This document shows positions 1 to 13,158 of a DNA stretch of 64,000 nucleotides, piece after piece (positions within the stretch are counted from its first letter, which is position 1; every line of letters starts with the position of its first letter). The stretch comes from Dromaius novaehollandiae. Lineage: Eukaryota; Chordata; Aves; Casuariiformes; Dromaiidae. The notes beneath the pieces were generated by a model, which was given only the letters and a program-made list of their open reading frames with translations, did not search any database and had not been told where the DNA came from. The stretch covers positions 28,177,501 to 28,241,500 of the forward strand of contig NC_088099.1 in the NCBI RefSeq assembly GCF_036370855.1, written 5' to 3'. Made by a program: the position numbers and the translations under genes.

Positions 1-3000
1 AAGAGGAACATACGTTGTCGCTTCTCAGGGAAGCGCCATTAGAGAATAAACATCACAGACAGAAACATTCAATCAGCTAACTTGCAAGAATGACTCAGGT
101 CAGCAACATAGTCGTGCAAAATATATTAGCTATAAGCTGGGTCAGAGCAAAGGCAAACCCTAGAGGAGGACAGGACAAAGCCGGAAGTCTTAACTGAACG
201 TTTGCTAAAATATGCCCAAGACTCATGGTAGAAAAAAAGTTGATGATTTGTTTAGTGAAACGGTGGTAGGGAGAAGGGGAAGGAGTAATGGCATTATGGG
301 AATTAGAGGGGTGTGATTAAGCCCCACTTTCTGGAAAATGAAAGGAGCTTTTAAAAGCTTAGAAGTGCTGCCTTGATAAATAGCAGTAATACAAACCCAC
401 CATTGCCACTAAAATAACAGAATATTTCTTGTTGTGATGCAGAACAGTACATTTCAGAGAATGAAATGCACAAAAGACTTTAGAGACTGTCCCATGCATG
501 AAGGTCTGAAGCAAAGAAAATTTGCTGGAAACTAAAAAAGAAATTGAGAGGCACAGACTGATCTATAGATATTATCTACACACAGTTCCTGCTGACTAAG
601 TCTTTGTGGCAGTAAATTCTGGTGGGTTTTGCTTCTCTGTAGTTGTAATGTTGGAGATTTTCAGAGCAAAACACCATGAGTGCATGAAAACTCAAGAGTG
701 CCAATGCCATTATGCTTCAGGGGTATATGTGGCTGCTCAGTCATACATGCAAAATGCAGCTGCTATTTTAGCAAGGGGCTAGACTTTCCTCTGCAATGTA
801 CACATTCAGATTTTGTCCTGAAGTCTAGCTCTTGTTGTTACTCCATACACAATAAACAGTGACTGTTGAGCTATGCAACTACTTCTGTGCTTCCTAACAT
901 AGTCCCTATCTGTCTACTTCAGATTCTTCCAACCTCATGGCTTATAATGTCCCATGTTTTTAGGGTCAGATACCATACACTTGCAACACATCTCCACTCT
1001 TCCTAAACAGTGGATGCAGATGGGAACATATTTCTAACTAGCTATTTATTGTCTCCCTCCAATAGCCCCACATGACACCAGTCTGCTTCAGGCAGCTTCT
1101 TTAAATAAATGGGTACATTGCAATTTTAAAACATGCAGACTAGTTTCTCTACTTACACCATTTATTTTTGACATATCTTCATGAAACCACAGGGACATCC
1201 AACCATGCATTACATACTGCACAAAGATAACTATGCTTCCTACCTGTAATTCTTAATTGTTTTCTAAACTAAAATGAAATTTCATGGAAAACTCACGTCA
1301 TACATCTCATAGATAGGGTGGTCAAATCCTAAATAATCCACTCAGAAAAGATACGCAGTGTCACAGAGCATTACCAGTTCTGCCTACTAAGCTAACAATC
1401 TGTTAATTCCAAAAATTATTTGAACATAAAGTATATGCAAGGTTCTAAATGCTAAATTCAAGGCTAAATATGCATAACTACAGTTATTTATACAACTTAT
1501 ATATACACACACATAAAAGCTACATAAGATACTAAGACACCAACTCTCAAAAATCTAAGTCTACTTTAACGATATTCTATGAGATTGCAGTACAATAATT
1601 ATTAAAAGCCCTTAGAAAAACAGTGTACATGTTCTACAGCCCATTTTACTGCCAGCATTTTTCCTTCTTGTTTGTTCCCAGAGGCACACTAATACATATA
1701 CAATAAATCTCAAAGGAAGAAACAGATCAACAGCATTCCTATATTCTTTAAATGCTTCACAAGGACTGCTTGCAATTACATTTTGCTTCTCTTTTTTTAA
1801 ATGACTAATGTCCCAGTTTTATCTTCAGTTGCTTCAGTGCTTTATGCATGTGAAAGCCATTCTGTAGACATTTGCTGCCAGAAGGAAATATGCAGTCAAA
1901 TGTTAATATACTTCTTAAGCACACTATCAAAAGCATGCAGACTTTGAAGCAACATCTTTCACCTATAATTCAGAACCATGTTGCATGCATACAACCAGTA
2001 GCATCGCCCTGCACAACCCTCCTGCGTGCACATTTTGCCTCTTCTGTTTGTGTATATACAAAGAAAAGAGTTCTTGTGGCAACTTCAAATTCTATTTCTG
2101 CCAGTGCAAATGAATGCAATCATGTTGCTTTCTCCTACCTACTGAAGCACTCTGGCTGGATTTCTTCAACTTCTACACGCCGATTTCATTCCTCAGGAAG
2201 TCATTTGCAAAAGCTTGAGCCCTGGAGTACAACAGACAGACAGCTTCAGCCCACGTATCCAAGTTAGTTCTCTCTCTTTTTCCCACCCTTTCCTTCCCTA
2301 AAGCAAATTTAAAGTCTGGATTCCTCCTGTGTGACTTCCCTGTTTTACCCAACAGTAAAATCAGGAGAAATCTGTTCCACCCCTGACCTCACCACTCTCT
2401 TCATAATGTTCATGTATTGAACTTTTGCCACTGAAACATACTAATACCAGAAGAAGGATAAATGTGGTTATACAAATTAAGTAAAATATGTTCCAAATAT
2501 CAGGTCTCCATGTAAATGAGGAAATCTTTTATCAGTTAATTCTCTTCTCTACAGGCATTTTTTTCCTACATTATCTTTTTGTTAGCATTGAAATGTCTCA
2601 GCAAGAAAGTTGCAGCTTCACCCACTCCAGGTTCCTCGAAGGAAAGCACAGTTTCCTAATGGTTGCAAGTACAGCCACATGGCCAGACACTGACTCAAGC
2701 AGCAGTCCTAAGGAAAAATAAATTCATCCTAGTGGGCCAATTTACCTGTCTTTGGAGCTCAGTGTAACCGTCATGAGTTTACAGGTGATCCAGAAGGTGC
2801 TTTTGTCCAGAAAGACAAGAGGCCACAGCTGGAAAGGATGTGGCTATGAGGATGGGTTCCTCCCCTCCCCCCGCAAAAGTGTGTACACCTAAACCTGACT
2901 GGAAAAAACTGACCGACACTAAAAATCATTTTTGTTTGCTGTTAGACTTGCTGTCTTTTTGACAGCTAGAGGGATCAGTTTACTTGCTGACTTGATTCTG

Positions 3001-5369
3001 GAGAATAGAGAAATGGTCATAATGATTCTCTATTTCAGTATTTGGTGCAGCTTTTGTATGCTTTTTTTTTTCTTTTCTGAATAGAACTTAATGATTAGCA
3101 TGTTATTTTTCTGCAAGGATTAAACATTCATTATATCTGTATTTTTCCTGCTGGCTTAAATAGCACAAATTGCAAGGGGTACAGGTTAACATAATTAAAA
3201 CTATGAACCCTGATATCCTGCAACCTCAAAGAGTTCTTACCTACCCCAAAATTAAGATTATAGTTCATCTCTTTCATCACGAGGATCCCCCAAACCCAAA
3301 GAATCTAACAGACAGCCCAGTTAATTATGATGCCTCCATATCTGATGCAACCGTATCTGTATAGTCCCTCCTGAACTCAATGTGTTGAATGTATTAAGCA
3401 CATATTTATATTCCCTCAAAATCAGGACTGGAGCTCTCAGTACCTTTTAAAAGTTTGCCCCATTTACTTGTCTTCCCCCTACTTCAACATGATCAGCCTG
3501 CACTTTCCAGAAAGCAATGTCCTCTCTCCTTCCTAAGGAAGAGGTAAAGCAGGCAGAGGAGTGCACCTGTCCATGCTGCTTGCCAGCCTGCCAGGTTTCA
3601 GAACAAAAATTTCCATATGACTGGACAATAAAATATCTGAGCTTTTTTTTTTTTTTACATGTATTTTGCTTTTGGGAAATCTCCAGTCCATTTTTCCCCA
3701 GAAAGTTAAAGTTTATCACATAATAAAATAAAAAAACCAAATACCTGAAAATCCAATCAGCTGGAAAACAAGGTCTAACCAGAATGGTTATCAGATCTAA
3801 GACCCTTGTTGACTATTTTGACAACCTGACAGGCTTCCATTTCTCATGCTCTGTAAATACAGTTATTAATTATTTACAGTTATTAATTAGTTTAATTGGC
3901 TATATTCCCAGTTGAAGTTGATTAAAGTTTCCCTTTAGGTGTATGAAGTCAGTGAGACTAATTAAATTGTCATTAAAGTAGGACTATTACCACATACAGG
4001 AGCATAGCTTTAGACTTTTCTCCTCTTTGTTTTCCTCAGAAAAGTTAGGTGGAATGTTGCATTTTACCATTCATCCCAGATGGGAGAGAGAATTTGAAAA
4101 ATCAAAGGCTGTAAACAGAGCTATGAAGTTGAGGAGTTAACTTCATTGAATGAGTTCTTACCTGGCAATGACTCACTCTGTTCCCTAACAAGCTCACTTC
4201 CAAACTGCTGACCATTTTCTTAGTTGGCCTTGTTAAAAGAAGGGAGAAGGGGGAATCCCACGATACTTTGGAATTGTAATCTGTGACACATATGTATTTA
4301 TACATATATATTTCACAACAAGATGGGTTTGCCTGCTGATGAGGGATTTGTTAAAAGGGAGTAAGGGAGGTCAAAAGAGCTCCTTGGCATGAGAGGCACT
4401 TTTCCAAAATCAGAAAGTCCTTATGGAACAGGACATGTATTTGCTTCTGTTGCTCTTCCTTATTACCAGCTGTGGCCCTGACTTTGGACATAGTTTGCAA
4501 AAAACACATAGTATCATGGTAGTACCAAGGATCTCATTTGTTTGCTCATGGAAATGAATAGAAAGGTGTCCAATAAAAAGCATTAAAGCAAGAAACATTT
4601 GACTGGGCTTGTGAAATAGGTCAGCTAAACCCCCAGGATGATACAAGTAATCTGTAATATCCTACTTTCCAGTCAAGGAACTGCCTAGACCAATGTGAAT
4701 GGTATAAAGGCTAAGAACATCAACTTTACCTACACGTGCTTCACTGACTCATTTAGAAAAGGATATTAAGTGGACTAAGTACAAGCATTTCATTCATGAA
4801 AGCATCTTCTCATCAAAGCCAAAAGTGCTTCAGAGAACTGGCAGGTGCGACTCTCCCACTCCCAGGAATACTAAGTGGGAAAGCATCCTATCCACAGGAG
4901 TAAATATTCTAAGCCAGCCTCATCGGGAATAAATTATTTTTATCAAAAGCCTTGCTTTAGAGGAGAAATAGTGCAACACAACATTGCCAAACAATTCATC
5001 ATTAGCCCAGCTTATGTTTAATGTTACAGAAGACTTTGAACCACCACTATGTTACCCACTAACGTGTGCTAGACATACCTTTGGAATAAGACTCTAGCAG
5101 TCTGAGCTTACTGGTGGTGGCAGGATGCAGGTTCCTGTTTTATAAAAGTTTTAAGAAAGAAAATTGTGATCTTACAATAGTCATGAATGCAAAAGTTCTG
5201 CTACATCACTTGGCTAACAGAACCTAATTGTCCTATCAATTCTAATGTCGGAAATTATGCATAGTTTTACCAGCATCTACCACTCTTCATAGCAGGAAAA
5301 CAAAAAGCTAAAAAGAATCAGGAGTGTTACTTTGAAAAATATCTCCACAAAATCTGCCCAGGGGAGGGG
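1..5369. other. Intergenic DNA, nothing recognised
   Basis: This is AT-rich sequence. The longest open frame (1872-2267, 131 codons) shows no motif, splice-linked partner or codon pattern that I recognise. A small direct repeat of TACAGTTATTAATTA occurs near 3858-3893. Confidence 0.6.
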
Positions 5370-5397
5370 AAAAAAAAAAAAAAAAAAAAAAAAAAAA
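5370..5397 (+). repeat. Poly-A run of 28
   Basis: This is an uninterrupted A homopolymer preceded by AGGGGAGGGG. I see no target-site duplication or retrogene body beside it. Confidence 0.95.
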
Positions 5398-8300
5398 GGA
5401 AAACCCATTATTCTGTAATTACAGAAGTGATTTATATCTCCTCCTTTCTCCCCTGTTCTAGGCATTGGTTATAACTAGTCTTTTAAAATAAGTAACTAAA
5501 AATTAAACCAAGCTTTCAATTAGATTAAAAAAAAGAAAAAATCTATCTTGTAATAAAAAACAAAGCAAGATGTCGTTCATCTTAAGGTCTCCTCTGAAAC
5601 TTTCCAGTGTTTTTCTGATTGCCATATTTCTTGGACAACTAAAAACAATAGTTCTCATCCTATCTTTCCTGACCACAAACCACTACAACTACCTTTATAG
5701 TCCCTGTTGCCTTTAATTAGTCAAAACTCATCATGTCTTACCAAATGAAACATCTTAGTAGTATCAGCAAAGCAGAGGTTTTAGACCCAGGACACATATG
5801 TTTCTGAGGTATCCTAATATATCATGAGGTGCATGTTCTAGCCTTAACCATTTTGAACACCTTTTGTTTATCCAAAGGCCCTTTGCTTGTCCACTGAAGC
5901 CAACAGGATTTGTTTGACTGAGGAATGCTGTATTTGGCTCTGAATGCATGGAAGAATCACGAAAATGATTCTTTGCAGGCAAATCAAATCTAAATAGTTT
6001 TATGACTATCATCTTCATGACTACAGCTGTTGAAAGAGTGATAAAAATTAAGTAGTATGTTTTATATATTCCCACACCTTGAGAAAAAAAACATAATAAA
6101 TGCTAGAAGTATGGGAAGCCGATGCTTTCTCAGATGCATAATGATGAGTTCTTATACAGGTCACTTAGAAAAGGCTTTTTGTGACCCTCACCACATCATG
6201 CACTAGACATAATGTAAGGAGAGGTATATGCAAACATTCATCATTATTCTTCAGAAACAGTGTCACAATATGAGAGCTCTTTATAGGAAAGATCTTCTGT
6301 TTTGCAAGGAGTTCAGAAATTTTAAGATGTGGCTTCATCCTAAACAAGAGTGAAATACAAAATTCCAGTTTCTCCTTAAAGGGAAATTCCTTTGAAAATA
6401 ATTTTACATCCATCAAAATACTGCATTTTCTCAACAGGCAGTGTCCACTGATTTTTCTGAAATACTATTATACCAAGCTTTTAAGCACTGCAATGAATCA
6501 AAATCAAACAACCTGTTTTCAAAATGACAAAACCAGAACATTTCAACATCCTCAGTCTCTTTTAAAAAAGATAAAAACTCAGAATTAAAAGAAAAGAAAC
6601 CTAATTTCTTGAAACATTTCCATTTCAGTGGAACCAAGTATCCCAAGAGAATACGGTTCTGCCGTGTTTTCTCCAGCCAGGTCTAATTACAGTATTACCT
6701 CACACTAGGTACAACATAAGTACCCCTTACGTAAAGACACATTTGGAGATTAGTATAATGAAGACAATGCAATCTTAGATCACAGCTTGCTTCTACTGAC
6801 ACATGCTTGGTAGACACTAACTAAAACACAGGGTCTGACCCAAAAGGCCACAAAAATGATGGAGGAAAAGTAGGGTAACTCAAGGCCAGGAAGTTAGCCT
6901 TAGGAAAAGGTGAGGATCAGTAAGAGCCACACGGACAGCCTTAAGGCAGAGATGTCACCACAGTTTGAGCTGTTTGGGACTCCTTCCTGTTCCCTTTCAA
7001 AGTCTTCAGGAGTTTCAAAATTGGTTTCCAAGAAGCAGCAACAGGCCTCCTCAATGTTCAGTAGGTAGACGCTGGCTTTCTCACTTCACAGTCCGTTGGG
7101 GAATCACACTCAGTGATACCCATCAAAGTATCTTTATGATGATGGAGTATATGTCAAAATGTATACAGCATTAATATGTTATATTTTTTGCAGAGATTTC
7201 AAAGTTCATTATACAGAGGTCTATACAGCAATTTTCCTAGTTGGCAGATAAAATACAAGATATGTTTCATGCAAAATAAGATTTCGCAAGTAATTTACAG
7301 TACCATCTGAACTGCTGGACAAAGACTGGCTCATCTTACAGCCACTGACAGGAATTAGAGTTTCAGTTTTGATTTAACAGGAAAACCCCAAATACTTTTC
7401 TAGGAATAAAAGCTTTCTTCATGCCAGCCCTATTTTATTTCAACTGCCAAAAATACCAATCCTGTAATTCGAACCTTACACTCTTTTGCCATTGATGTGA
7501 ACATTTAGATTACATTAATGTCCTATATTTTCTTCCCTTTATAGGAAGGGAAAGGATCTGCAGCAGTGCTTTACAACTGCTGTATCTGAAGTAGTGATTT
7601 GTCCTGGAGATGAAATCAACAGCTGTGAAACATGCTGTTCCTCTTCTCCACAGAATAAAAGATAAAGTGCTATGTTTGAGATTTGTGAAATCACTTTGTT
7701 TTAAAGGTAGCAAACACACACAATGCAATGCTTACTGTTTTGTGGCCCTCCTCTTCAGGATACAGCTTTCGAGGCAATTTATATATTTTTTATTTTAAGA
7801 AGTAAGCTGCACATCTACCATTCCTTCAAAACTCTTTCCTGTGAATGTTGCAGATGTAAATGTCATCTGGAAACTCTAATTTGTAAGAAGAGGTAATTAC
7901 TTAAATCATCTCCCCACCCTGCCCTCAGTCAGGAACAACATAGCTGCTGTCAGGGTACTCACCTTTGTTCTAAGAATTTTTCATACTCCTACTTTTTGTG
8001 ATAATTAGAGTATATTAATACCTGGGTTAGAGAAGGAACATGCACTCAGCAGTCTATGTGCGTGAGAGCAAGTGAAAGCCTAATGCAAAATCTTATGTAT
8101 ATCTTAATGATTAAAAAGAGAACTGAGCTTTCCCAAATTCAGGCAGAGCTATGTGTCTACTTAACAGAGATTGATCAAAGGAGGCTCCTTTCAGTGATTT
8201 ATAGAGAGGAAACAAATAACCAACAAGCATTTGTTACTGAACAATTCTAAGAAAAAGGGAAGTATCTTCTCTTTAGAGCACTTGTGTAACTCAAACTTTT

Positions 8301-10145
8301 ACAGCTTGTGCAGAATTGTCCATCAGGATATGTAAATCCGTGTATCACCTGTTCTTATTTCTATCCATGTCAATTGCCTAGTTTCCTAGTACTGATGATG
8401 CTTGCAGCAGTCTGTCTTTAAAATAATACTATGTATAAGGGAGCATATCCACTGTAGTCATGTATCACTGATTCTAGCATGATTATCCATAGGAAGTGAT
8501 AACCTTTTCATTGAAAGGCAGCTGGCAGGAGAACAATAGACTACGCTAACATGATCAAAGTGCAGCTAGAGCATACATTGGTGTTTACCAGACAGAAAGG
8601 CTAATTTGACCAGCATAAATAAGATTCAATGATTATAACATGTTTGATTATATATGTTTGTATGGCAGGGAATCAGGGGAGAAAAGGAACTATATTCTAA
8701 AATACTGAATATTCTACAACTAGTATGCATGGTGTTTTCTCTGCATGTTTTCTTGCAGTCAATCATTAGTGCTATTAATGATACTAACGAATGAAGAGCA
8801 TGGTTTGAATTACAGTGGTTCTAGCCATAATTTAAAGGCAATATAGAAAGTGCCAGGTGCGAGGCAGACCTGAAAGCAATCATGTCTCTGGCCAGTTTCA
8901 AATGTATCTCTAGAAGGTGTAAGTGGGGTAATCTTTCCTGGTCTCCCTCTCTGGTTGAGTCTTATCAAAATCTTTAAATTCCTGCAAAACCTACTGGCAA
9001 AGTATGGGCAATTCCCTCCCAGGTGCATTTTGTTTGTATAGGGTATTACGACCCAGCATTTATCTCCAACTTAACCATTTCACAGAAAAAAATAGGGTAT
9101 GGTGTTGATGATTCACACAGAGGAATGGGAAGGCCACAGATTCTACTACAGAAATTCCTGATTTTTTTCCAGGTTCCTTTTGTTGAAAACCTAGAAAATG
9201 TGAAACACATACATGCACAACTTCAGTCACACACTCCAGCTGAAATGCTGTAATTATGTTGGGCTTAGTTTACTCTGTACTGACCCCCTGCCCAGATTTG
9301 TGAACCTACATTGCGATATTCTCTTTAATGACATGATCACTTATTCCACATGATTTTTATCTCATTGAGTACTTAGAGCAGGCAAAGCCTGATTACTGAG
9401 CAGCTGTTCAATATGCTATTTTCTCTTCACCATTCAGGGAGTGGTTTTAGGCCTTTTTCACTGAACAGTCAAATCCTGCTCAGAATATGATATTATCAAC
9501 ACATCTGCAAGCTTTTCTGTAGTGCTGCTTTACGACAACAGTTCAAAACCATCATTTTGTCTTCCCAGACCACTTGAAAAAAGAGGATGTTGTTTTCCTT
9601 CCATTTTACAGAGGGAAGCCAAGGAACCAAGATGTTAAGAACAAAAATATCTGCTAATATGGTGCACCCAACTTTGAATGTGACATTTCAGAGTACCTAG
9701 CACTCAAAGCAAAGCTCTTATTGACATCAGTTGCAACAAGTCAGACCCCAGCATGTCAAACTGGACAGCACACACACACAATTAGTGACTATCTGTGAAA
9801 AGTCTGTCACATGATTCGTCAGTATTATACAGGAGTACCTTGGTAGAGGTAGGAATATCATTTGAGTTTCTAGAGCAGCAGTTGAGATGCTGAGTTTTCT
9901 CTTCCTTCAGAGCCCTGCCCCTTTTGTCACAATAAATCGGGGAAGAATTGTACAGATAACCTCCTTCACTACATCCTTTTTAATCCATAAAGCAAGTTCT
10001 TCCTATACACTGAAAAACCTGCGTGGGAAAATACTTTGAGATGATGCAATTAAACAGCGATTCATATTGTATATTCACAAGGAGCCAACTACAGAATTTG
10101 GCTTCTACAGCATTATTTACAAAAAGAGTGAACTGTTTCCTTAGG

Positions 10146-10146
<1 letters not shown>

Positions 10147-10185
<39 letters not shown>
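10147..10185 (+). repeat. (AC)n microsatellite
   Basis: This is an uninterrupted AC dinucleotide run of about 39 bp. Confidence 0.97.
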
Positions 10186-10188
<3 letters not shown>

Positions 10189-11253
10189 AGCAAAGCAACA
10201 ACTATAGCATCACTGTTTCCCCCTTGAACTCCACTAAAATTTCCCGGTTGACATTTCTGTTTACCTTTACCATATGCCTTTGTTTATTTACTGACCAGAA
10301 TTTTTACATGAGCAAGTATCTTTATACACTATATTCTTGCTTCAGGAGGTTGTTGGTTCAGTTCAGTTGCACAAGGGCTTCTAAAGGAATGCTTCTACTT
10401 CTCCATGTGTCAGAAAATCCAAAAGATCTGCCTCCCAAAATATGAATGCAATGCACATATTCTTAAAGAGTAAGCACAGAGATTCCATAATCTGGAATCT
10501 GACACACTATATTGACAAATATAATGATAAACAGGTGTTTTAACTGCAGTTCAGTCCCTTTTTAAAAGCATGCTAATTACTTTCAAACACTGAAAGCCGG
10601 GCTCTTGTGACCCTCAACAAAGACGAGCATGAACATGGGTCTCAGGACAACCTGGTGATGCTTGGCCTCAACAGATAGTAAATATCCCCTTCAACAGAAA
10701 GGAGACAGCAGTAACTTCTGTTTAGTCCAATTTATTAGGACTTGTTCTAGTTAAGAAAAATGCATGTAGATGCTGCAGAAATGTTTGAGATGTCTCAGAT
10801 TTAAATAGAAGGAAAATGCTGGAAGCTCTCTTGCCTAGATCAAAGACACCGATTCAAGGAAAAATCCCTTAGATTAACCAAAGGAGAGAGAGCACAAGTC
10901 TAAGTCTTAGAAAAAAAATTAAAAAAAGAATACTTCACTTTGTATGATATCAAAATAACAGAGTCTACCGACACGTCTTCTCACTTCAACAGTACACCAA
11001 GCCCTTGACTTACCAGCTATATATACTACAGCTATATCTGGATACAGCTTTTTTTCCCTCTATTCTTTCATATTTAATGAATGGGGGATGGAATAGCAGA
11101 ACACTTCAGAATTGTTTTCATGGGGGTTATATCGTACCTCATCAGCTTTTTATAACATACTCATCAAATGCACCATTTGAAAAAAATTTCCTGGCTTCTC
11201 ACTCCCTACTTAATTATTCTAGTCTCAGGATACAGTGTGTTAGCCACATCTGG

Positions 11254-11254
<1 letters not shown>

Positions 11255-11299
<45 letters not shown>
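11255..11299 (+). repeat. (AC)n microsatellite
   Basis: This is an uninterrupted AC dinucleotide run of about 45 bp, 1.1 kb from the previous one. Confidence 0.97.
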
Positions 11300-11304
<5 letters not shown>

Positions 11305-12607
11305 CCTCCCACTTGCAGTGTCACAGAAATAAAGGACTCATTTATGTTCTACTGAAGTTCACAGAATGTTTATAGAAATCATATTGTTGTCAACAGCTAA
11401 TTAAAGAAATCCCAGATCTTTGCAGTCAACAAATTATGCATTGTATTCCTGAGGTTCAAAATGTTTTGAGTGCTTTATGAGGGAATTAAAGGTTCATCTA
11501 TTTTTTAAAAATTGCCTGCCAAAAGTTAAACAGATAAACAAGCAGAATGGAGGCACTGAATGTGCCCATAGCTTCATGTGTGTTCATCACAATTTCATAC
11601 AAAAGATATGACTTGCATGAATACATAAAAATTCTAAAAGGTTAAACTAAAAATGGTTAACTGTCTCAGCACAATCTCATCTGTTGTTTAGATAGATAAA
11701 AGCCCTGTATCGCTTATTCTTCCAACTACTAAAGCACATGATCTCTGCAACTGCATCCTAACAACTTAAAAGTATAATTATTACCTTAACCAAAATACGT
11801 AGAAATAAAAGCAATGAACTGGAGGAGAATTTTGGGGTAGTTTCAATGCTACATTTTTATAAAACAGCCAGAAAAAATGGCCTTTCCAACTGCTTCCTCA
11901 GGGTATTTCCAGTACTTTCTCAGAGATTCATTGAGCTGCTGGGTATCTCTAGCACACTGCCAGACCACACCTGCAAAGGTGCTCTTTCCAGATAGGAAGG
12001 ACTCTATTTTGAGGCAACCATTCTAAGGAAAAGTTTTCAGGAGAATCTGTTCCTTCTGCTTCTGGGACAGCAGGAAGCAGGATTGTAAAGGCAGCATGAG
12101 AGGATCTGTCTTTATTTCTTCTCCCAGTAACAAATATGCACAATAATTCAGTTTTCTGAATCCATGCCTGTTTGAGCTAATCCACTGATGAGTAGCCTGA
12201 GCAGTCATATAAACTTAACATTTTGCATCTGTGGATCCTGAAAGCAGAGAACAGTGTTCCTTGTCATTAAGTCTTAAAATAAAGTATAAAGCTTTCATAT
12301 CAGCTGAGGGAGGCTCCTGCATAGATTTTCTCTGGAGCTCCTTCTGTGCTCTTTAAGGTTCTAAGAACAACATGAACAGTCCTTAGCACAACCAAGAAAT
12401 AAACCTACTATGGTGGCTATGCTATTGCCAATAATTTTCCTGATCATTTCTGATGCCACTAACTCAGGTTCAGTCATGAGTTTGCATCAAGATCAAAGGA
12501 ATCCAAAGATGAGTCATGCATACTCCCGAGCCACATATCAGCATGTCTTTATTGGCTGGGGTCCAGGATTAGGCTCAATATTGTAAACTGTAATTGCAAA
12601 TGGGCAC

Positions 12608-13158
12608 AGTCAAGAGTGAACTTTCAGTCTCATTTCCTCTCTGCATTCCATAATCTGTAAACACTAGATTTAGTCTAAAATTGCCTTACATAGCCACTTC
12701 AGGGCTTTCGTATGAATGGAACACATGTTCTATTCTGCTATCCCACATTAGCATGTTTATTGTAACAGCTACTCTGCAAATACTAAACCCTATTTAGTCT
12801 TTTAGTAAACTGCTGCCAAAACACAGTGTAGATGACAAACATGCCCTGCTAAGACAATCAAGTCTGTCCATAGGGCTTTCCAACCTGATTTACATTCACA
12901 TCATCTCATACCTGTGAAGACCAGCAAGACTAGGGACATTTTTTGATTTCTTACTCTGTGTATCTGTGCAAGAAGATCTACTCCAATTTCCTCAGCTCTT
13001 ACATCTCTTGTACCAGTATTCATATTCCAGAGGAACCCAAATTGCTACAAATTCTAAGAATGTGTTCAGGAAAGCATCATTTCAGGAATACCAGTCTCCC
13101 TGACTTCAGTGGTGTTCTCTTCTGAGTTAGATCTGAGACTGAAAGTTCACTCTTGACT
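12608..13158. repeat. Perfect 25-bp inverted repeat pair with 501-bp spacer
   Basis: The left arm (12608-12632, starts AGTCAAGAGTGAAC) and right arm (13134-13158, ends GTTCACTCTTGACT) are exact reverse complements over 25 bases. Chance is an unlikely explanation at this distance. The sequence just outside the arms shows weaker inverted similarity (GGATTAGGCTCAATATT against AATAATGCCTGATCTTAGG). This suggests an older inverted duplication or a non-autonomous DNA element. The spacer has no convincing reading frame and no transposase. Confidence 0.8.

Larger units (their letters stand above)
5398..12607. other. Intergenic DNA with simple repeats only
   Basis: Apart from two AC microsatellites I recognise no gene. 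A short stretch near 9590-9640 (CCATTTTACAGAGGGAAGCC) is reminiscent of an antisense MIR core but is too short to call. Confidence 0.55.

Noticed and set aside
1872..2267. Open frame of 131 codons on the + strand
   Set aside because: It has no recognisable domain, no supporting promoter or splice partner, and low-complexity Ser/Thr/His composition. It is probably chance.
10023..10445. Open frame of 140 codons spanning an AC microsatellite
   Set aside because: The frame is kept open by the Thr-His codons of the repeat and has no coding character.
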